In this document: piece by piece, positions 6,867 to 16,166 of the stretch
Position numbering within the stretch: the first letter of the stretch is position 1
Layout of the letters: each line of letters begins with the position of its first letter
Origin: Paenibacillus hexagrammi
Lineage (GTDB): Bacteria; Bacillota; Bacilli; Paenibacillales; NBRC-103111
Reading direction: 5' to 3'
Assembly: GCF_021513275.1 (NCBI RefSeq)
Contig: NZ_CP090978.1
Span: forward strand, 3,782,001-3,846,000
DNA length: 64,000 nucleotides
Translations under genes and position numbers: made by a program
Notes under the pieces: generated by a model
Database searches by the model: none
Seen by the model: only the letters and a program-made list of their open reading frames with translations
Told to the model about the DNA's origin: nothing

Positions 6867-8582
6867 TTATTTTACATTTTCCAACAAACGTTTCGCTGTT
6901 CCATTTTCAGTTTGGATCACTTCATAGACATTGACCGAAACCGGCGAAACAAATTGCTCCGAGGTGACATTGCTTGCATCAATAATCTGTTTGCCGCTTA
7001 TGAGTTTATTGGCTCCGGTGAAGGAAGCGTCCTTCGAGCCCATGACACGACCAAGTCCATCAACGATCTCAAATCTTAGCGTGGAGAAGTTGTTGTCGAC
7101 GACTACATTCTCTGCCTGCTTGATATCCAAGTCGAGACTGATTTTGTATGAATATTGAAGTGCGGCATATTGATAGGAAACACTGCAGTTGTTCACTGTC
7201 AAATCAAACGGATACAGAGAGAAGGTGCTGCCTTTCTCTTCAGCTTGCGTTGTCGTTTTGAGTGAAGCGATGGTAGTCGTAAACGGCGCTGCCGCTTGCG
7301 CATCCAATACTTTCACCGTGAAAGCATCCCCCGTTTCCGTTTGCGGGACGATATAGGAATAGCTCACCACATAGCTTAGGCCTGGATTCATGGTGGAAGT
7401 GACATTCGCTTGTCTTGCACCGCGGTAGGTTACGCCGCTGCCGCTCACAATTTCCGTTTGGAAAGCAGGGAACGCGGTCGGCACATCACTGGTATTGGTC
7501 AGCTTGAACTTGGCAACGACTGTTTGGTAACCTTCGCCTGGATTTTCATGCATATGCATTTCCATCAAAGACACCTGAGTCTTGCTATCGATGACCTTCG
7601 TTAAGGCATCGAATGCAATCGGTGCGCCAATGGTATAAGCTGTCGCGGAAGCGTTCGCCTCGCTTGCCGCCGGCCATGCAAAAGCCAGCTTCCCTGTGTC
7701 AATGACGGTCGATTGCCCACCGGATTTTGGTACAAAACTATCGGTAGAAACGACCAGCAGATTGGACAAATTGACACCATTCTCTACCGGAATTGAAAAA
7801 TGGATATACTTCTTTTCACCTGCTTCGAGGGTGACGGCATCTTTCTCTGCACGTGTACCTTCATAGGTTTTCAGCTCGGACTGTCCATCGATGCGGAAAT
7901 CCGGCATAGTTTCCCGTCCTGCTCCCGGATTTTCCGCCAGCAGAGTAACAACAGCCGCGCGGCTTGTGCTGGTATTTTGCATGGAGGCTTCTACCGGCGT
8001 GTACACCAGACCTGAATTTATACCAGGCAGCGTAAAGGCTTGCCCCCAGCTCAGCGCATCCAGCTTCTGCAGCTCGGCATTGCCGGTTCCATACCATACG
8101 TTAGCAGCCGGCATGGTTAGCAGCGTCGTCTCTACTTTGGGATAAGAGTAGACATCTACGTTAACAAAGGACAAGGAATCAATTTTGGTAAGCTCCTTGC
8201 TGTCGATGACAGCCATGTAGGTCAGCTCACCGATTTCCTTCGGCTGTAAGGCAGCCTTATTCGTTGCGCTCGGCTGCAGTGTATATACCAGGCCTTCAGC
8301 CGTGCGAACGCGAAGCTCGTGTTCCGGCAGCCTATTTTCCGTATTACCGCCATTATAGACTCGGATCGTAGCCGAAATCTGTACACCGTTTGCCGTAGAC
8401 TCCACAGCAACGTTCTTAATTGCCGCTCGAATCTCGTCTGTTAATCCGTAGTTGGAGGAAGGCGCCGATACAACGCTCGTTACCGCAGCTACTGAGTCAG
8501 CGGCAAATACCGGAATACCTCCCTGAATGATCATCGTACCAAGTACGATGGATGTTAATCCCGTTTTCCATTGCCTTTTCAT
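6867..8582 (-). CDS. Secreted protein of unknown function encoded with an RND pump
   Basis: The ATG at 8580-8582 (MKRQWKTGLTSIVLG) is used because AAAGGAG stands 8 bases upstream; a GTG three codons earlier is too close. A signal peptide ends near VFAADS. The mature part (~540 residues) is beta-rich, with a repeated pattern of strands (e.g. ATIRVYNGG, VVAKFKLTNTSD, SVSYQYAALQYSYKISLDLD) like tandem immunoglobulin-type modules. No catalytic motif is visible. It is the last gene of the RND operon, 35 bases after the adaptor, so it probably works at the cell surface with the pump. This is inferred from context only. Confidence 0.8.
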   Translation of the reverse strand: MKRQWKTGLTSIVLGTMIIQGGIPVFAADSVAAVTSVVSAPSSNYGLTDEIRAAIKNVAVESTANGVQISATIRVYNGGNTENRLPEHELRVRTAEGLVYTLQPSATNKAALQPKEIGELTYMAVIDSKELTKIDSLSFVNVDVYSYPKVETTLLTMPAANVWYGTGNAELQKLDALSWGQAFTLPGINSGLVYTPVEASMQNTSTSRAAVVTLLAENPGAGRETMPDFRIDGQSELKTYEGTRAEKDAVTLEAGEKKYIHFSIPVENGVNLSNLLVVSTDSFVPKSGGQSTVIDTGKLAFAWPAASEANASATAYTIGAPIAFDALTKVIDSKTQVSLMEMHMHENPGEGYQTVVAKFKLTNTSDVPTAFPAFQTEIVSGSGVTYRGARQANVTSTMNPGLSYVVSYSYIVPQTETGDAFTVKVLDAQAAAPFTTTIASLKTTTQAEEKGSTFSLYPFDLTVNNCSVSYQYAALQYSYKISLDLDIKQAENVVVDNNFSTLRFEIVDGLGRVMGSKDASFTGANKLISGKQIIDASNVTSEQFVSPVSVNVYEVIQTENGTAKRLLENVK

Positions 8583-8617
8583 ATCGTACACTCCTTTTAT
8601 CTATATGTTATGCGGCT

Positions 8618-9919
8618 TTACTTAGCTGCCGGAGTTGTAGCTGTTGTTGCTGCAGGGCTAGGCGCTGCATCTACCTTTTGTCCGTCGGAAAGCGTGTTTT
8701 GACCGGTTACTACAAGCAGCTCGCCTTCCTTCACGCCCTCCAATATCTCTTGATTTTCTCCGTTAATTCGTCCGAGCTTCACCTTTCTCTTCTGGTACTG
8801 ATCGCCTTGCTGAACAAATACAAAGGTATCGGACTCTTCACGAATAATGCTCAGCGTAGGAACAGCTACGACTTGTTCTTCGGCATCCGTCGTCAGTTGG
8901 ATCATGTAACGGGTACCCGGTTGGATCGTATGATCCGGATTCGGCACCTCGAGCTCGAGCGTATAAGTCTTAGTAGCTGCGCTCATAATAGGAGCCAAAT
9001 AGCTGATTTTAGCTGATTGTTTTACATCCGGCGTGTCCGGATTGTAATACACCAGCTCTTGTTTCCCTTTTACAAGCTCATAGTTGGTTTCAGCCAGCTC
9101 TGTTTTGATTTTAACCGGATCCACGGCCTGGACTTGGCCTACTTTGCCTGCGGCCGCCGATACAGTTTGCCCAGCTACGACGTTAAAGTCAGTAAGGATC
9201 CCGCTCCCAGGAGCTTTCACCTCGTAATTATCAAGAGCGCGAGTCGCATCTTCAAGTGCAAGGCTGGCGCTGTCTGCCTGAGTCTGAGCCGAAGCGATCG
9301 CATCGGTATTGTCAAAAGCAGAAAGCTTATTCTGCATAGATTCCAGATTCATTTGCGCGCTATCTAGCGCCTGCTTCGATTGCTCGACTTGATGCTCGGT
9401 CGCAAGACCGGAGTCGAAATCATTCCGGATTTTATTATAATCCTGCTGCGCATTGTGTGCTGCTGTCTCCGCTTTCGTCACATTGTCCACCAAATCCTTG
9501 CGGTTGTTGACTTTGTTATCTCTTGCGGACTGCAAAGCTTCCTGTGCGCTTCGCAGCTGCAGCTCGCTCTTGCGTTTGTTCGAAACTGCATCTTTATCAT
9601 CGATGACGAAAAGGACTTCGCCTTTCTCCACGTATTCTCCTCGTTTTTTCAGCACTTCCGTAACTTCACCGCTAGCCTTAGGGGTGACGTCCAGTGTCGT
9701 ACCCGCTGCAACGTCAGCAACCTGCTCGACGGGACTACTGATCTTCTGCTTCGTGATCACTTCCGTCTTCACAGCCCTCGGTGCGAGCTGAGCAGTGGCC
9801 GGACCCGCTCCGCCCGGCACCCCGCAACCTGCCGCCATAATCGCGGCCGCGCTCAATAAGGCCAATACACCTAATGATCGATATTTGACTTTCCGTTGAC
9901 GCATACTACCCATATTCAT
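8618..9919 (-). CDS. RND efflux periplasmic-adaptor-type (HlyD/AcrA family) lipoprotein
   Basis: A 433-residue membrane fusion protein. The N-terminus has a lipoprotein signal with lipobox IMAAGC, giving an anchored form suited to a Gram-positive envelope. Then follow a biotinyl-lipoyl half (VAAGTTLDVTPKASGEVTEV), a long alpha-hairpin rich in Ala, Asn and Gln (residues ~120-220), the second lipoyl half (KAPGSGILTDFNVVAGQ), and beta-barrel and proximal domains. The start ATG at 9917-9919 follows AGGGGAGG. It lies 79 bases after the RND transporter gene and is probably cotranscribed with it and the secreted protein. Confidence 0.92.
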   Translation of the reverse strand: MNMGSMRQRKVKYRSLGVLALLSAAAIMAAGCGVPGGAGPATAQLAPRAVKTEVITKQKISSPVEQVADVAAGTTLDVTPKASGEVTEVLKKRGEYVEKGEVLFVIDDKDAVSNKRKSELQLRSAQEALQSARDNKVNNRKDLVDNVTKAETAAHNAQQDYNKIRNDFDSGLATEHQVEQSKQALDSAQMNLESMQNKLSAFDNTDAIASAQTQADSASLALEDATRALDNYEVKAPGSGILTDFNVVAGQTVSAAAGKVGQVQAVDPVKIKTELAETNYELVKGKQELVYYNPDTPDVKQSAKISYLAPIMSAATKTYTLELEVPNPDHTIQPGTRYMIQLTTDAEEQVVAVPTLSIIREESDTFVFVQQGDQYQKRKVKLGRINGENQEILEGVKEGELLVVTGQNTLSDGQKVDAAPSPAATTATTPAAK

Positions 9920-9998
9920 CTATGTGCCTCCCCTAACAGATTGACTTGGTTATCCCATAATACATCCAAGGACATCCATGATCTTGATTAGATCTTGA

Positions 9999-12900
9999 TT
10001 ACACTTCCATGGTGTTCGGCGCTGCTGACTCGCTGCCTTTTTTCCGCCCAAACATCCGGCTGATTCGGTTTTTCATGCTTTCGATAAGCTCATATACGAT
10101 CGGTACAACTACTAGTGTTAGTACCGTAGAAGTAGTTAGACCGCCGATTACGACAACACCGAGACCTTTTCCGATCAATCCGCCTTCGCTGGATATTCCT
10201 AACGCAAGCGGCATCAGCGCCATAATCGTTGCACCTGCCGTCATGATAATCGGACGAAGACGAACCTTACCTGCTTCGATCAGGGCATGCCGTACCGTGT
10301 AGCCTTCCTGTCTGAGCTGCTGTGCTTTATCAACAAGTACGATCGCATTCGTCACTACGATACCAATCAACATGAGGAACCCGATCATCGAGGTAACCGT
10401 CAGCGGCTCCCTCGCAATTACGAGACCCAGCAGTCCGCCAATCGCTGCCAGCGGCAGGGAGAACAAGATCGCAAATGGGGCACCTGCGTTACCGAATGCC
10501 AGAACCATAATCAAGTACACGACGAAGATAGCTGCAGCCATCGCTACGAATAATTGCTTAAAGCTTTCATTGACATCCTCGGAGACACCGCCGACTTTCG
10601 GCGAAACGCCTTCCGGCAGTTCTACTTGTTTCAAGGCCATGGCAAGCTTCGCACTCACCGCTGTTTTGTTGGTGGAGTTAATTTTAGCCGATACCTTGAC
10701 AAGCTGTTTGCCATCTTCTCTGGACAAGGATGCTGCACCCTGAATTTCACTGACTTTGGCAACTTCCTTCAACAAAACGGTCGAGCCGCTCGTGCTGGTG
10801 AGCGGAATGTTGCCAAGCTTTTCAAGTGTATCTTTATCGGTTTTGTCCAAAGATACCGTTGTGGTGTACACAATATTATCAAATTTCATATCGCCTAAAT
10901 CCTGCTTTTGAATCCAAGCTCTTGCCGTATCGCGGACAGTCGATGCACTTAGACCATACGCTCTTGCTTTTTTCTGATCAACGGCAATTTCGATTTCTGT
11001 CTTCTCATCGCTAAGATTATCTTCAACCTCACTAAGCTCCGGGAATGTATTCAGCTTCTCTTTTACGAGTGCGGCTGCTTTCTCCAGCTGAAGCTGATCT
11101 TCCCCCTGCAACGTATATTCAAAGTCTGTTGACGAAACTCCGTAGTCGCCTTCCATGGATTTCGGCTGAACCTCGGAGCCCGCAGGAAGCTCAGACAGAA
11201 TGAAGTCTTTCATTTGCTTCTTGACTACATCTGGATCAACTTTATCGTTGACTTCAACGAAAATTTGCGAAGCATACGGGGTACGACTTTCATCGTCACC
11301 GGCATAACCGACGAGCGCCTCAACAAAGTCGAACACTTTATTTCCGTTAGAATCCTTGGTGTCCATCAGTACCTTCTCAATTTCCTTCGTCTTGGCGTCT
11401 GTAGCTTCAAACGACGTAGAATAAGGCAGTTTCAATTGAAAATACATCGTCTTGGACGCCTTGGAGCTCGGCATGAACGATACCGATAGTAACGGAATGG
11501 TTGCCCCAATTGTCAGAACAAACAGCAAGCCCGCAATCAGAAGTGTTTTGATCCGGTGCTTCAAGCTCCAAGAAAGAACAGATTCATAGAAGTTGGTAAG
11601 CTTGCTGGGCTGGTTCTCATCGTGAGTTTTGCCAGGTTTACCTCGCAGCACCAATATTTTCGCCAGCATCGGAATTACCGTCAAAGCAACGATCAGAGAA
11701 GACAAGAGCGCGCATCCGATCGTCAAAGCGAAAGGACGGAAGAAGCCCCCGACCACGCCTGTAACTAATGCAAGCGGAGCAAATACTCCGACTGTTGCAA
11801 GTGTAGAGGACGTAATCGCCATCGAAACTTGGCTGGTCGCCAAGGCAATAACCGACTCATTGCGCTGCTGCGCTTTTTCTAATGAAGCGTAAATATTTTC
11901 AATAACAACAATCGAGTCATCGACGACCCTTCCCACTGCAATAAAAATTCCGCCAAGGGTCATGGTATTAAGCGTCAGTCCAAGCTGAGACATGAGAAGC
12001 AGTGTAATCAGAATGGACAGCGGAATCGACACGAGCACGATCAGCGTCATCCGCACATTACGCAGGAATACAAGAATCATAATCGAAGCCAGAATCGCTC
12101 CGACAATACCCTCGCGAATTAATCCGGAGATGGAATCTTTAATTTGGTCGGCGCTGTCGTACGTGTTTTTGAACGTAACGTTCGGCATCGTCGTCTTCCA
12201 TTCCTGAATCTTCTTCCCAATCTCTCCGGAAAAGTCAACCGCATTGGCACTGCTTGCTTTATACAAAATCATGCCGATTGCAGGGTTGCCGTCAAGTCGT
12301 CCGTTAAAGTCGGACTCCGTAATGGATTTCACATGCGCAACTTGAGATAAGGTGACAATGTCGCCTTTCGGCGTTGTAATTTCAAGCTGCTCCAATTCGT
12401 ATACACTGGTAATATTACCGGTTACCCGAGCCATCTTATCGTTGCCGCTGATCTCTACACTGCCGATTGGGCTCTTCGCGACAGCAGCATTAATTGCGCC
12501 CGTTAGCTGAGCAGGAGATAGACCATATACATCCATCGCGCTGGCATCTAATTCAATATCAAGTGATGTATCACGCGCACCGACAATGTCCATATGGTCA
12601 ATGCCTTTTATTCCTTCCAATCCAGGCTTGATCGTATCCTTAAACAACTTATCCAGCTCGGTTTGGCTCATACCGTTCTGAGCGTAAGCAACCAGATAGT
12701 TGGAAGGAGATGAGGCCGCACCGAAGGTAGAGGCTTTCGGTGTTCCCGCAGCGGCAGGCAAATTAACCTCTGACAGCAGGTCTTGCACATCTTGTTTCTT
12801 CTTGTCTGTGTCTACATTTTGTTTGAACATCATGATAATCAAAGAGAAATTATCACTGGATGTTGAAGTCATGGAATCCAAGTCTTCAATGTTGGCCAGC

Positions 12901-13109
12901 TTCTCCTCAAGCGGATCGGTTACTTCGTCCATGACATCCTTGGGAGCTCCTGTGTAGGTTGTCGTTACGACTACAACAGGGAATGAAACGTCCGGCATGT
13001 TCTCAACTTTAAGCTGTGTAGACGAATAAAATCCGCCCACAAACAGCATGATCATCATAATGAATAAGGCCGAGACGTTTTTCATAGAAAACTTCGTAAG
13101 TCGGTTCAT
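9999..13109 (-). CDS. RND-family efflux transporter (AcrB/SwrC type)
   Basis: A 1036-residue proton-driven RND pump. The first transmembrane segment follows MNRLTKFSMKNVSALF; two large extracytoplasmic loops lie at about 40-330 and 540-840. Membrane motifs include GRVVDDSIVVIENI in TM4 (the two Asp residues of proton relay), RRNVRMTLIVLVSIPLS-like TM helices and LMLIGIVVTNAIVLVD near TM10-11. The start is ATG at 13107-13109 with AGAGGAG before it; a longer frame to 13202 lacks a ribosome site. Gram-positive relatives such as B. subtilis SwrC export lipopeptides such as surfactin. The two-component system just upstream on the same strand is its likely regulator. Confidence 0.93.
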   Translation of the reverse strand: MNRLTKFSMKNVSALFIMMIMLFVGGFYSSTQLKVENMPDVSFPVVVVTTTYTGAPKDVMDEVTDPLEEKLANIEDLDSMTSTSSDNFSLIIMMFKQNVDTDKKKQDVQDLLSEVNLPAAAGTPKASTFGAASSPSNYLVAYAQNGMSQTELDKLFKDTIKPGLEGIKGIDHMDIVGARDTSLDIELDASAMDVYGLSPAQLTGAINAAVAKSPIGSVEISGNDKMARVTGNITSVYELEQLEITTPKGDIVTLSQVAHVKSITESDFNGRLDGNPAIGMILYKASSANAVDFSGEIGKKIQEWKTTMPNVTFKNTYDSADQIKDSISGLIREGIVGAILASIMILVFLRNVRMTLIVLVSIPLSILITLLLMSQLGLTLNTMTLGGIFIAVGRVVDDSIVVIENIYASLEKAQQRNESVIALATSQVSMAITSSTLATVGVFAPLALVTGVVGGFFRPFALTIGCALLSSLIVALTVIPMLAKILVLRGKPGKTHDENQPSKLTNFYESVLSWSLKHRIKTLLIAGLLFVLTIGATIPLLSVSFMPSSKASKTMYFQLKLPYSTSFEATDAKTKEIEKVLMDTKDSNGNKVFDFVEALVGYAGDDESRTPYASQIFVEVNDKVDPDVVKKQMKDFILSELPAGSEVQPKSMEGDYGVSSTDFEYTLQGEDQLQLEKAAALVKEKLNTFPELSEVEDNLSDEKTEIEIAVDQKKARAYGLSASTVRDTARAWIQKQDLGDMKFDNIVYTTTVSLDKTDKDTLEKLGNIPLTSTSGSTVLLKEVAKVSEIQGAASLSREDGKQLVKVSAKINSTNKTAVSAKLAMALKQVELPEGVSPKVGGVSEDVNESFKQLFVAMAAAIFVVYLIMVLAFGNAGAPFAILFSLPLAAIGGLLGLVIAREPLTVTSMIGFLMLIGIVVTNAIVLVDKAQQLRQEGYTVRHALIEAGKVRLRPIIMTAGATIMALMPLALGISSEGGLIGKGLGVVVIGGLTTSTVLTLVVVPIVYELIESMKNRISRMFGRKKGSESAAPNTMEV

Positions 13110-13167
13110 TCCTGCACTCCTCTCTTTACCATCACGCTGCGCATATCCGGCTAGCGTTTGTAACAAT

Positions 13168-13199
13168 AAGATACTAGCTGAATATGAACCCAATATGAA
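13168..13199 (-). promoter_or_regulatory. Direct repeat with 11-base period upstream of the RND operon (OmpR-type site)
   Basis: On the minus strand TTCATATT occurs twice (13192-13199 and 13181-13188), starting 11 bases apart. TATCTT at 13168-13173 can serve as a -10, while no good -35 is present. OmpR/PhoB-family regulators typically bind such direct repeats in place of a -35 element. The neighbouring response regulator belongs to that family. Confidence 0.55.
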
Positions 13200-13204
13200 C
13201 AAGT

Positions 13205-13233
13205 AAAAAAAACCTTGGAAGAAGCCTCCAAGG
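13205..13233 (-). terminator. Terminator after the histidine kinase gene
   Basis: The minus strand has CCTTGGA paired with TCCAAGG across a 7-base loop, followed by eight T residues. It separates the kinase gene from the RND operon, which therefore needs its own promoter. Confidence 0.85.
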
Positions 13234-13281
13234 TCACAATGTTTAATCGCATATTTGATTGCGAGCTTCGACAGCTCTTCT

Positions 13282-14679
13282 TCATTTTTTTCTATGCTTG
13301 GTCAAAATCGGCAGCGAAACGATAAATATTGCGCCTTGTCCCAGTTCGCTTTGCACCTCAATTGTTCCTTGATGGACATCGATGATTTTGCGGACGATGG
13401 CAAGTCCCAAACCGCTGCCGCCCTTGCTTCTCTCTCTGGAGGTATCCCCTTTATAAAAGCGAGTGAATATCTGTTCCTGATCTTCTTTGCGTATCCCGAT
13501 GCCGGTATCCTTAATGGATACTTGCACATGATCTGTATACGGTATAAGTGAAACCTCAATTTTGCCATGCTCAGGTGTAAATTTAATCGCGTTGCCTAGT
13601 AGATTGACCCACACCTGATTCAGTTGATCCGCATCGGCACTGATCTTCACCTTGGGCAGCTTAAGCTCCATATCCAGCTTCTTTTCCGACCACTGAGGTT
13701 CATAGAACACAACCACTCTGCGAAGCTGCTCGTCGAGATCAAAGGTCGTTAGCTGAAACGGATGGTGTTCGGACTCCAAGGAAGCCAGCTTCAGAAGATT
13801 CTCGCTTAACCGAGAGAGCCGCTCACTCTCGCGTTCAATGATCTCTAAATAATGAAGCCGCGACTCTTCCTTCAGATCAGGCTGACGCAGCGCTTTCGAA
13901 AATCCGCGGATCGAGGTTAAAGGAGACTGTATCTCATGCGAGACATTGGACACAAAGTCCTGTCTCATCTGCTCCAACTGCTTCAGCTCACCGGCCATGT
14001 GATTGAAGCTGTCAGCCAGAAGACCAAGCTCATCCTTTTGCTTCACCGTTACATTCACATCAAAATTACCTCTGGCTAATCGATTGGTCGCCAAAGTCAA
14101 TTTCTTGATGGGATTGACGATATACCGGGAAGCCACCAGAATAAAAATACTGCCTAGAACCAGTACGATAGACAAAACGGAAATAATGGCGATATTGATT
14201 TGTTTCCGTGCTGCTTCCGTATATTGAGGCATAACAAACAGGGCATAGGGCTTGCCGCTCACCGTAAGAGGGACTCCGATTCTTAACGTGGCCGGATATC
14301 TGAAATCGCGGTAATTCACTTCAATCCCTTTGTACGCCTTCCCTTGCAGGACACTCTTAACATCTTGTTCGGAGATGTGCAGGTCCGGATTAGCCACTTG
14401 CACGCCGTAAGCCTCTGAATGGCCTAGGCTGTCGTAGAGGATTAGGATATAGCCGTCATTAAGCTCCGTGCTTCCCGTTAATAGCGATTCCAATTGGAGC
14501 GAGTTCACTTCCTGGCTCATCTTGGCAACGCTTTTGCCTACACTCAGCAGTTTATTCTGAATTTCGGTCGTAATTTGATTCGTGTATAGGAACAACGAGA
14601 TCGGAAAAGAAAGTAAGACACTGACAATCACCACGGCTGTAAATGTAAGGACTACTCGTAAATACAGGGTTTTGATCAT
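13282..14679 (-). CDS. Membrane sensor histidine kinase
   Basis: A 465-residue class I sensor kinase. Two membrane segments (about residues 8-32 and 160-182) enclose an extracytoplasmic sensor of about 125 residues. Next come a HAMP linker (PIKKLTLATNRLARG), the dimerisation box with the phospho-accepting His in VSHEIQSPLTSIRG (near residue 245), and the ATPase domain with N box NLLGNAIKFT, G1 DTGIGI and G2 GGSGLGLAI. The gene overlaps the response regulator by four bases (ATGA), so the two are translationally coupled. Its position just before the RND pump, plus the direct repeat at that promoter, suggests envelope stress or drug sensing. Confidence 0.93.
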   Translation of the reverse strand: MIKTLYLRVVLTFTAVVIVSVLLSFPISLFLYTNQITTEIQNKLLSVGKSVAKMSQEVNSLQLESLLTGSTELNDGYILILYDSLGHSEAYGVQVANPDLHISEQDVKSVLQGKAYKGIEVNYRDFRYPATLRIGVPLTVSGKPYALFVMPQYTEAARKQINIAIISVLSIVLVLGSIFILVASRYIVNPIKKLTLATNRLARGNFDVNVTVKQKDELGLLADSFNHMAGELKQLEQMRQDFVSNVSHEIQSPLTSIRGFSKALRQPDLKEESRLHYLEIIERESERLSRLSENLLKLASLESEHHPFQLTTFDLDEQLRRVVVFYEPQWSEKKLDMELKLPKVKISADADQLNQVWVNLLGNAIKFTPEHGKIEVSLIPYTDHVQVSIKDTGIGIRKEDQEQIFTRFYKGDTSRERSKGGSGLGLAIVRKIIDVHQGTIEVQSELGQGAIFIVSLPILTKHRKK

Positions 14680-15353
14680 GACTGAACCTCAAGACGATAA
14701 CCCAACCCTCGAATGGTAGCAATATGAAACTCGTCGGTCACAGGCTCAAAGCGCTCGCGCAATCTCTTAATATGCACGTCCACCGTTCGTTCGTCGCCTT
14801 CGTAATCCATTCCCCAAATTTGTTCGATAAGCTGGGCTCTTGTAAAAATTTGCGCCGGATAGCTTGCTAGCTTATACAGCAGCTCAAATTCCTTAGGCGG
14901 TAAAACGAACCTCTTTCCGTCCAGCCGAACTTCATAGGTGCTCCGGTCAATCTGTGTGCCTCCGATTTGGACGGTTTGCGACGAGGCGATCCGATATCGC
15001 TTAAGCAGGGCCTTCACCCGCATAACAAGCTCCACAGGGTCAAAAGGCTTCACAACATAATCGTCGGTCCCTAGTTGAAATCCCTTCACTTTATGCGTCG
15101 ACTCCCCCTTCGCAGTGACCATTAGCAGAGGCAGATCCCTGTATCTGGCTCTGAGCTCGCGGCAAAGCTCCCAGCCGTCCATATGAGGCATCATAATATC
15201 CAGTACAACCAAATCGGTTTGAATACGATCCAGAATTTCCAATGCATCAAGTCCATTACTAGCTTCAATGACCTCCAGGCCCTCGCCAATCAAATAAACC
15301 TTGATCAGCTCGCGAATATCCGGGTCATCATCCACGACGAGTATCTTTGCCAC
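14676..15353 (-). CDS. OmpR/PhoB-family response regulator
   Basis: This 225-residue protein has an N-terminal receiver (acidic pair in VVDDDPD, phosphorylation Asp in VVLDIMMPH, conserved Lys in DDYVVKPFD) and a C-terminal winged helix ending in VDVHIKRLRERF and IRGLGYRLE. The start is GTG at 15351-15353 with a GGA-rich ribosome site. It lies 39 bases after queC on the same strand with no terminator between, so read-through from the que operon is possible. The likely target is the 11-base direct repeat before the RND genes. Confidence 0.93.
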   Translation of the reverse strand: MAKILVVDDDPDIRELIKVYLIGEGLEVIEASNGLDALEILDRIQTDLVVLDIMMPHMDGWELCRELRARYRDLPLLMVTAKGESTHKVKGFQLGTDDYVVKPFDPVELVMRVKALLKRYRIASSQTVQIGGTQIDRSTYEVRLDGKRFVLPPKEFELLYKLASYPAQIFTRAQLIEQIWGMDYEGDERTVDVHIKRLRERFEPVTDEFHIATIRGLGYRLEVQS

Positions 15354-15392
15354 GCGCTCACCGTCCTTCCATCTTTGGCCCTTATGCTTGAT

Positions 15393-16094
15393 CTAGCGAT
15401 GCATATACGCGATAGGATCCTCAGAACCCGCCTCAGCAAAGCCCTTCAAGCGAAGTCTGCAGCTGTCACACTCACCGCACGCCTCCGCCTTACCGTTATA
15501 GCAAGAAGTGGACAATTCATACGGCACGCCCAGCTTCAGGCCTTCTTGAATGATTCTTGCCTTCGTCCATTCGCCGAGCGGCGTGCGGATCGCGATCCCT
15601 TTACCCTCTACTCCGACCTTGGTTGCTAATTCAATGACTTCTTCGACCTTCGCAATAAATTCCGGACGGCAATCGGGATAGCCGCTGTAATCGAGAGCAT
15701 TGACACCGATATAAATAGCCTCTGACCCGGTAACCTCCGCATAGGAAGTCGCGATGGACAAGAATAGCAGATTACGCCCCGGCACATACGTGACCGGAAT
15801 CTCAGCAGAATCCTCCGCATCCATCGATACCTTCGGCACATCAATGCTTTCGTCTGTCAGCGCGCTTCCTCCGAAATCTCTGAGGAAGTCCAGCTTGATG
15901 ATTTTGTGACGCGCGCCTACACCGTAATGCTCAGCGACTTGCTTGGCATTTTCGATCTCAATGCGGTGTCTTTGTCCGTAGTCAAACGTAATCGGGTACA
16001 GCTCATATCCTTCCGCTTTCGCGATTCCCATACAGGTCGTGCTGTCCAAGCCTCCGCTCAGGATGACGACCGCTTTTTTCACAGTTTCACTCAT
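15393..16094 (-). CDS. queC: 7-cyano-7-deazaguanine synthase (QueC)
   Basis: QueC makes preQ0 from 7-carboxy-7-deazaguanine with ATP and ammonia in queuosine biosynthesis. The PP-loop ATP motif SGGLDSTT is near the N-terminus and the zinc site CYNGKAEACGECDSC near the C-terminus; the length of 233 is typical. ATG at 16092-16094 (MSETVKKAVVILSGG) is chosen because the family begins just before the PP-loop. A longer frame to 16136 has no family similarity in its extension. It is the third gene of queD-queE-queC. queF is not in the window. Confidence 0.93.
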   Translation of the reverse strand: MSETVKKAVVILSGGLDSTTCMGIAKAEGYELYPITFDYGQRHRIEIENAKQVAEHYGVGARHKIIKLDFLRDFGGSALTDESIDVPKVSMDAEDSAEIPVTYVPGRNLLFLSIATSYAEVTGSEAIYIGVNALDYSGYPDCRPEFIAKVEEVIELATKVGVEGKGIAIRTPLGEWTKARIIQEGLKLGVPYELSTSCYNGKAEACGECDSCRLRLKGFAEAGSEDPIAYMHR

Positions 16095-16166
16095 ATGTGT
16101 ATTCGCTCCATTCTTCCATACTTCTTCTTGCACCATTCTTCTTCCACCATTCTCAAAGCAAAAGCA

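Noticed and set aside
13110..13202. N-terminal extension of the RND transporter
   Set aside because: The extension covers the regulatory direct repeat and has no ribosome site, while ATG at 13107-13109 has a strong one and matches the family start.
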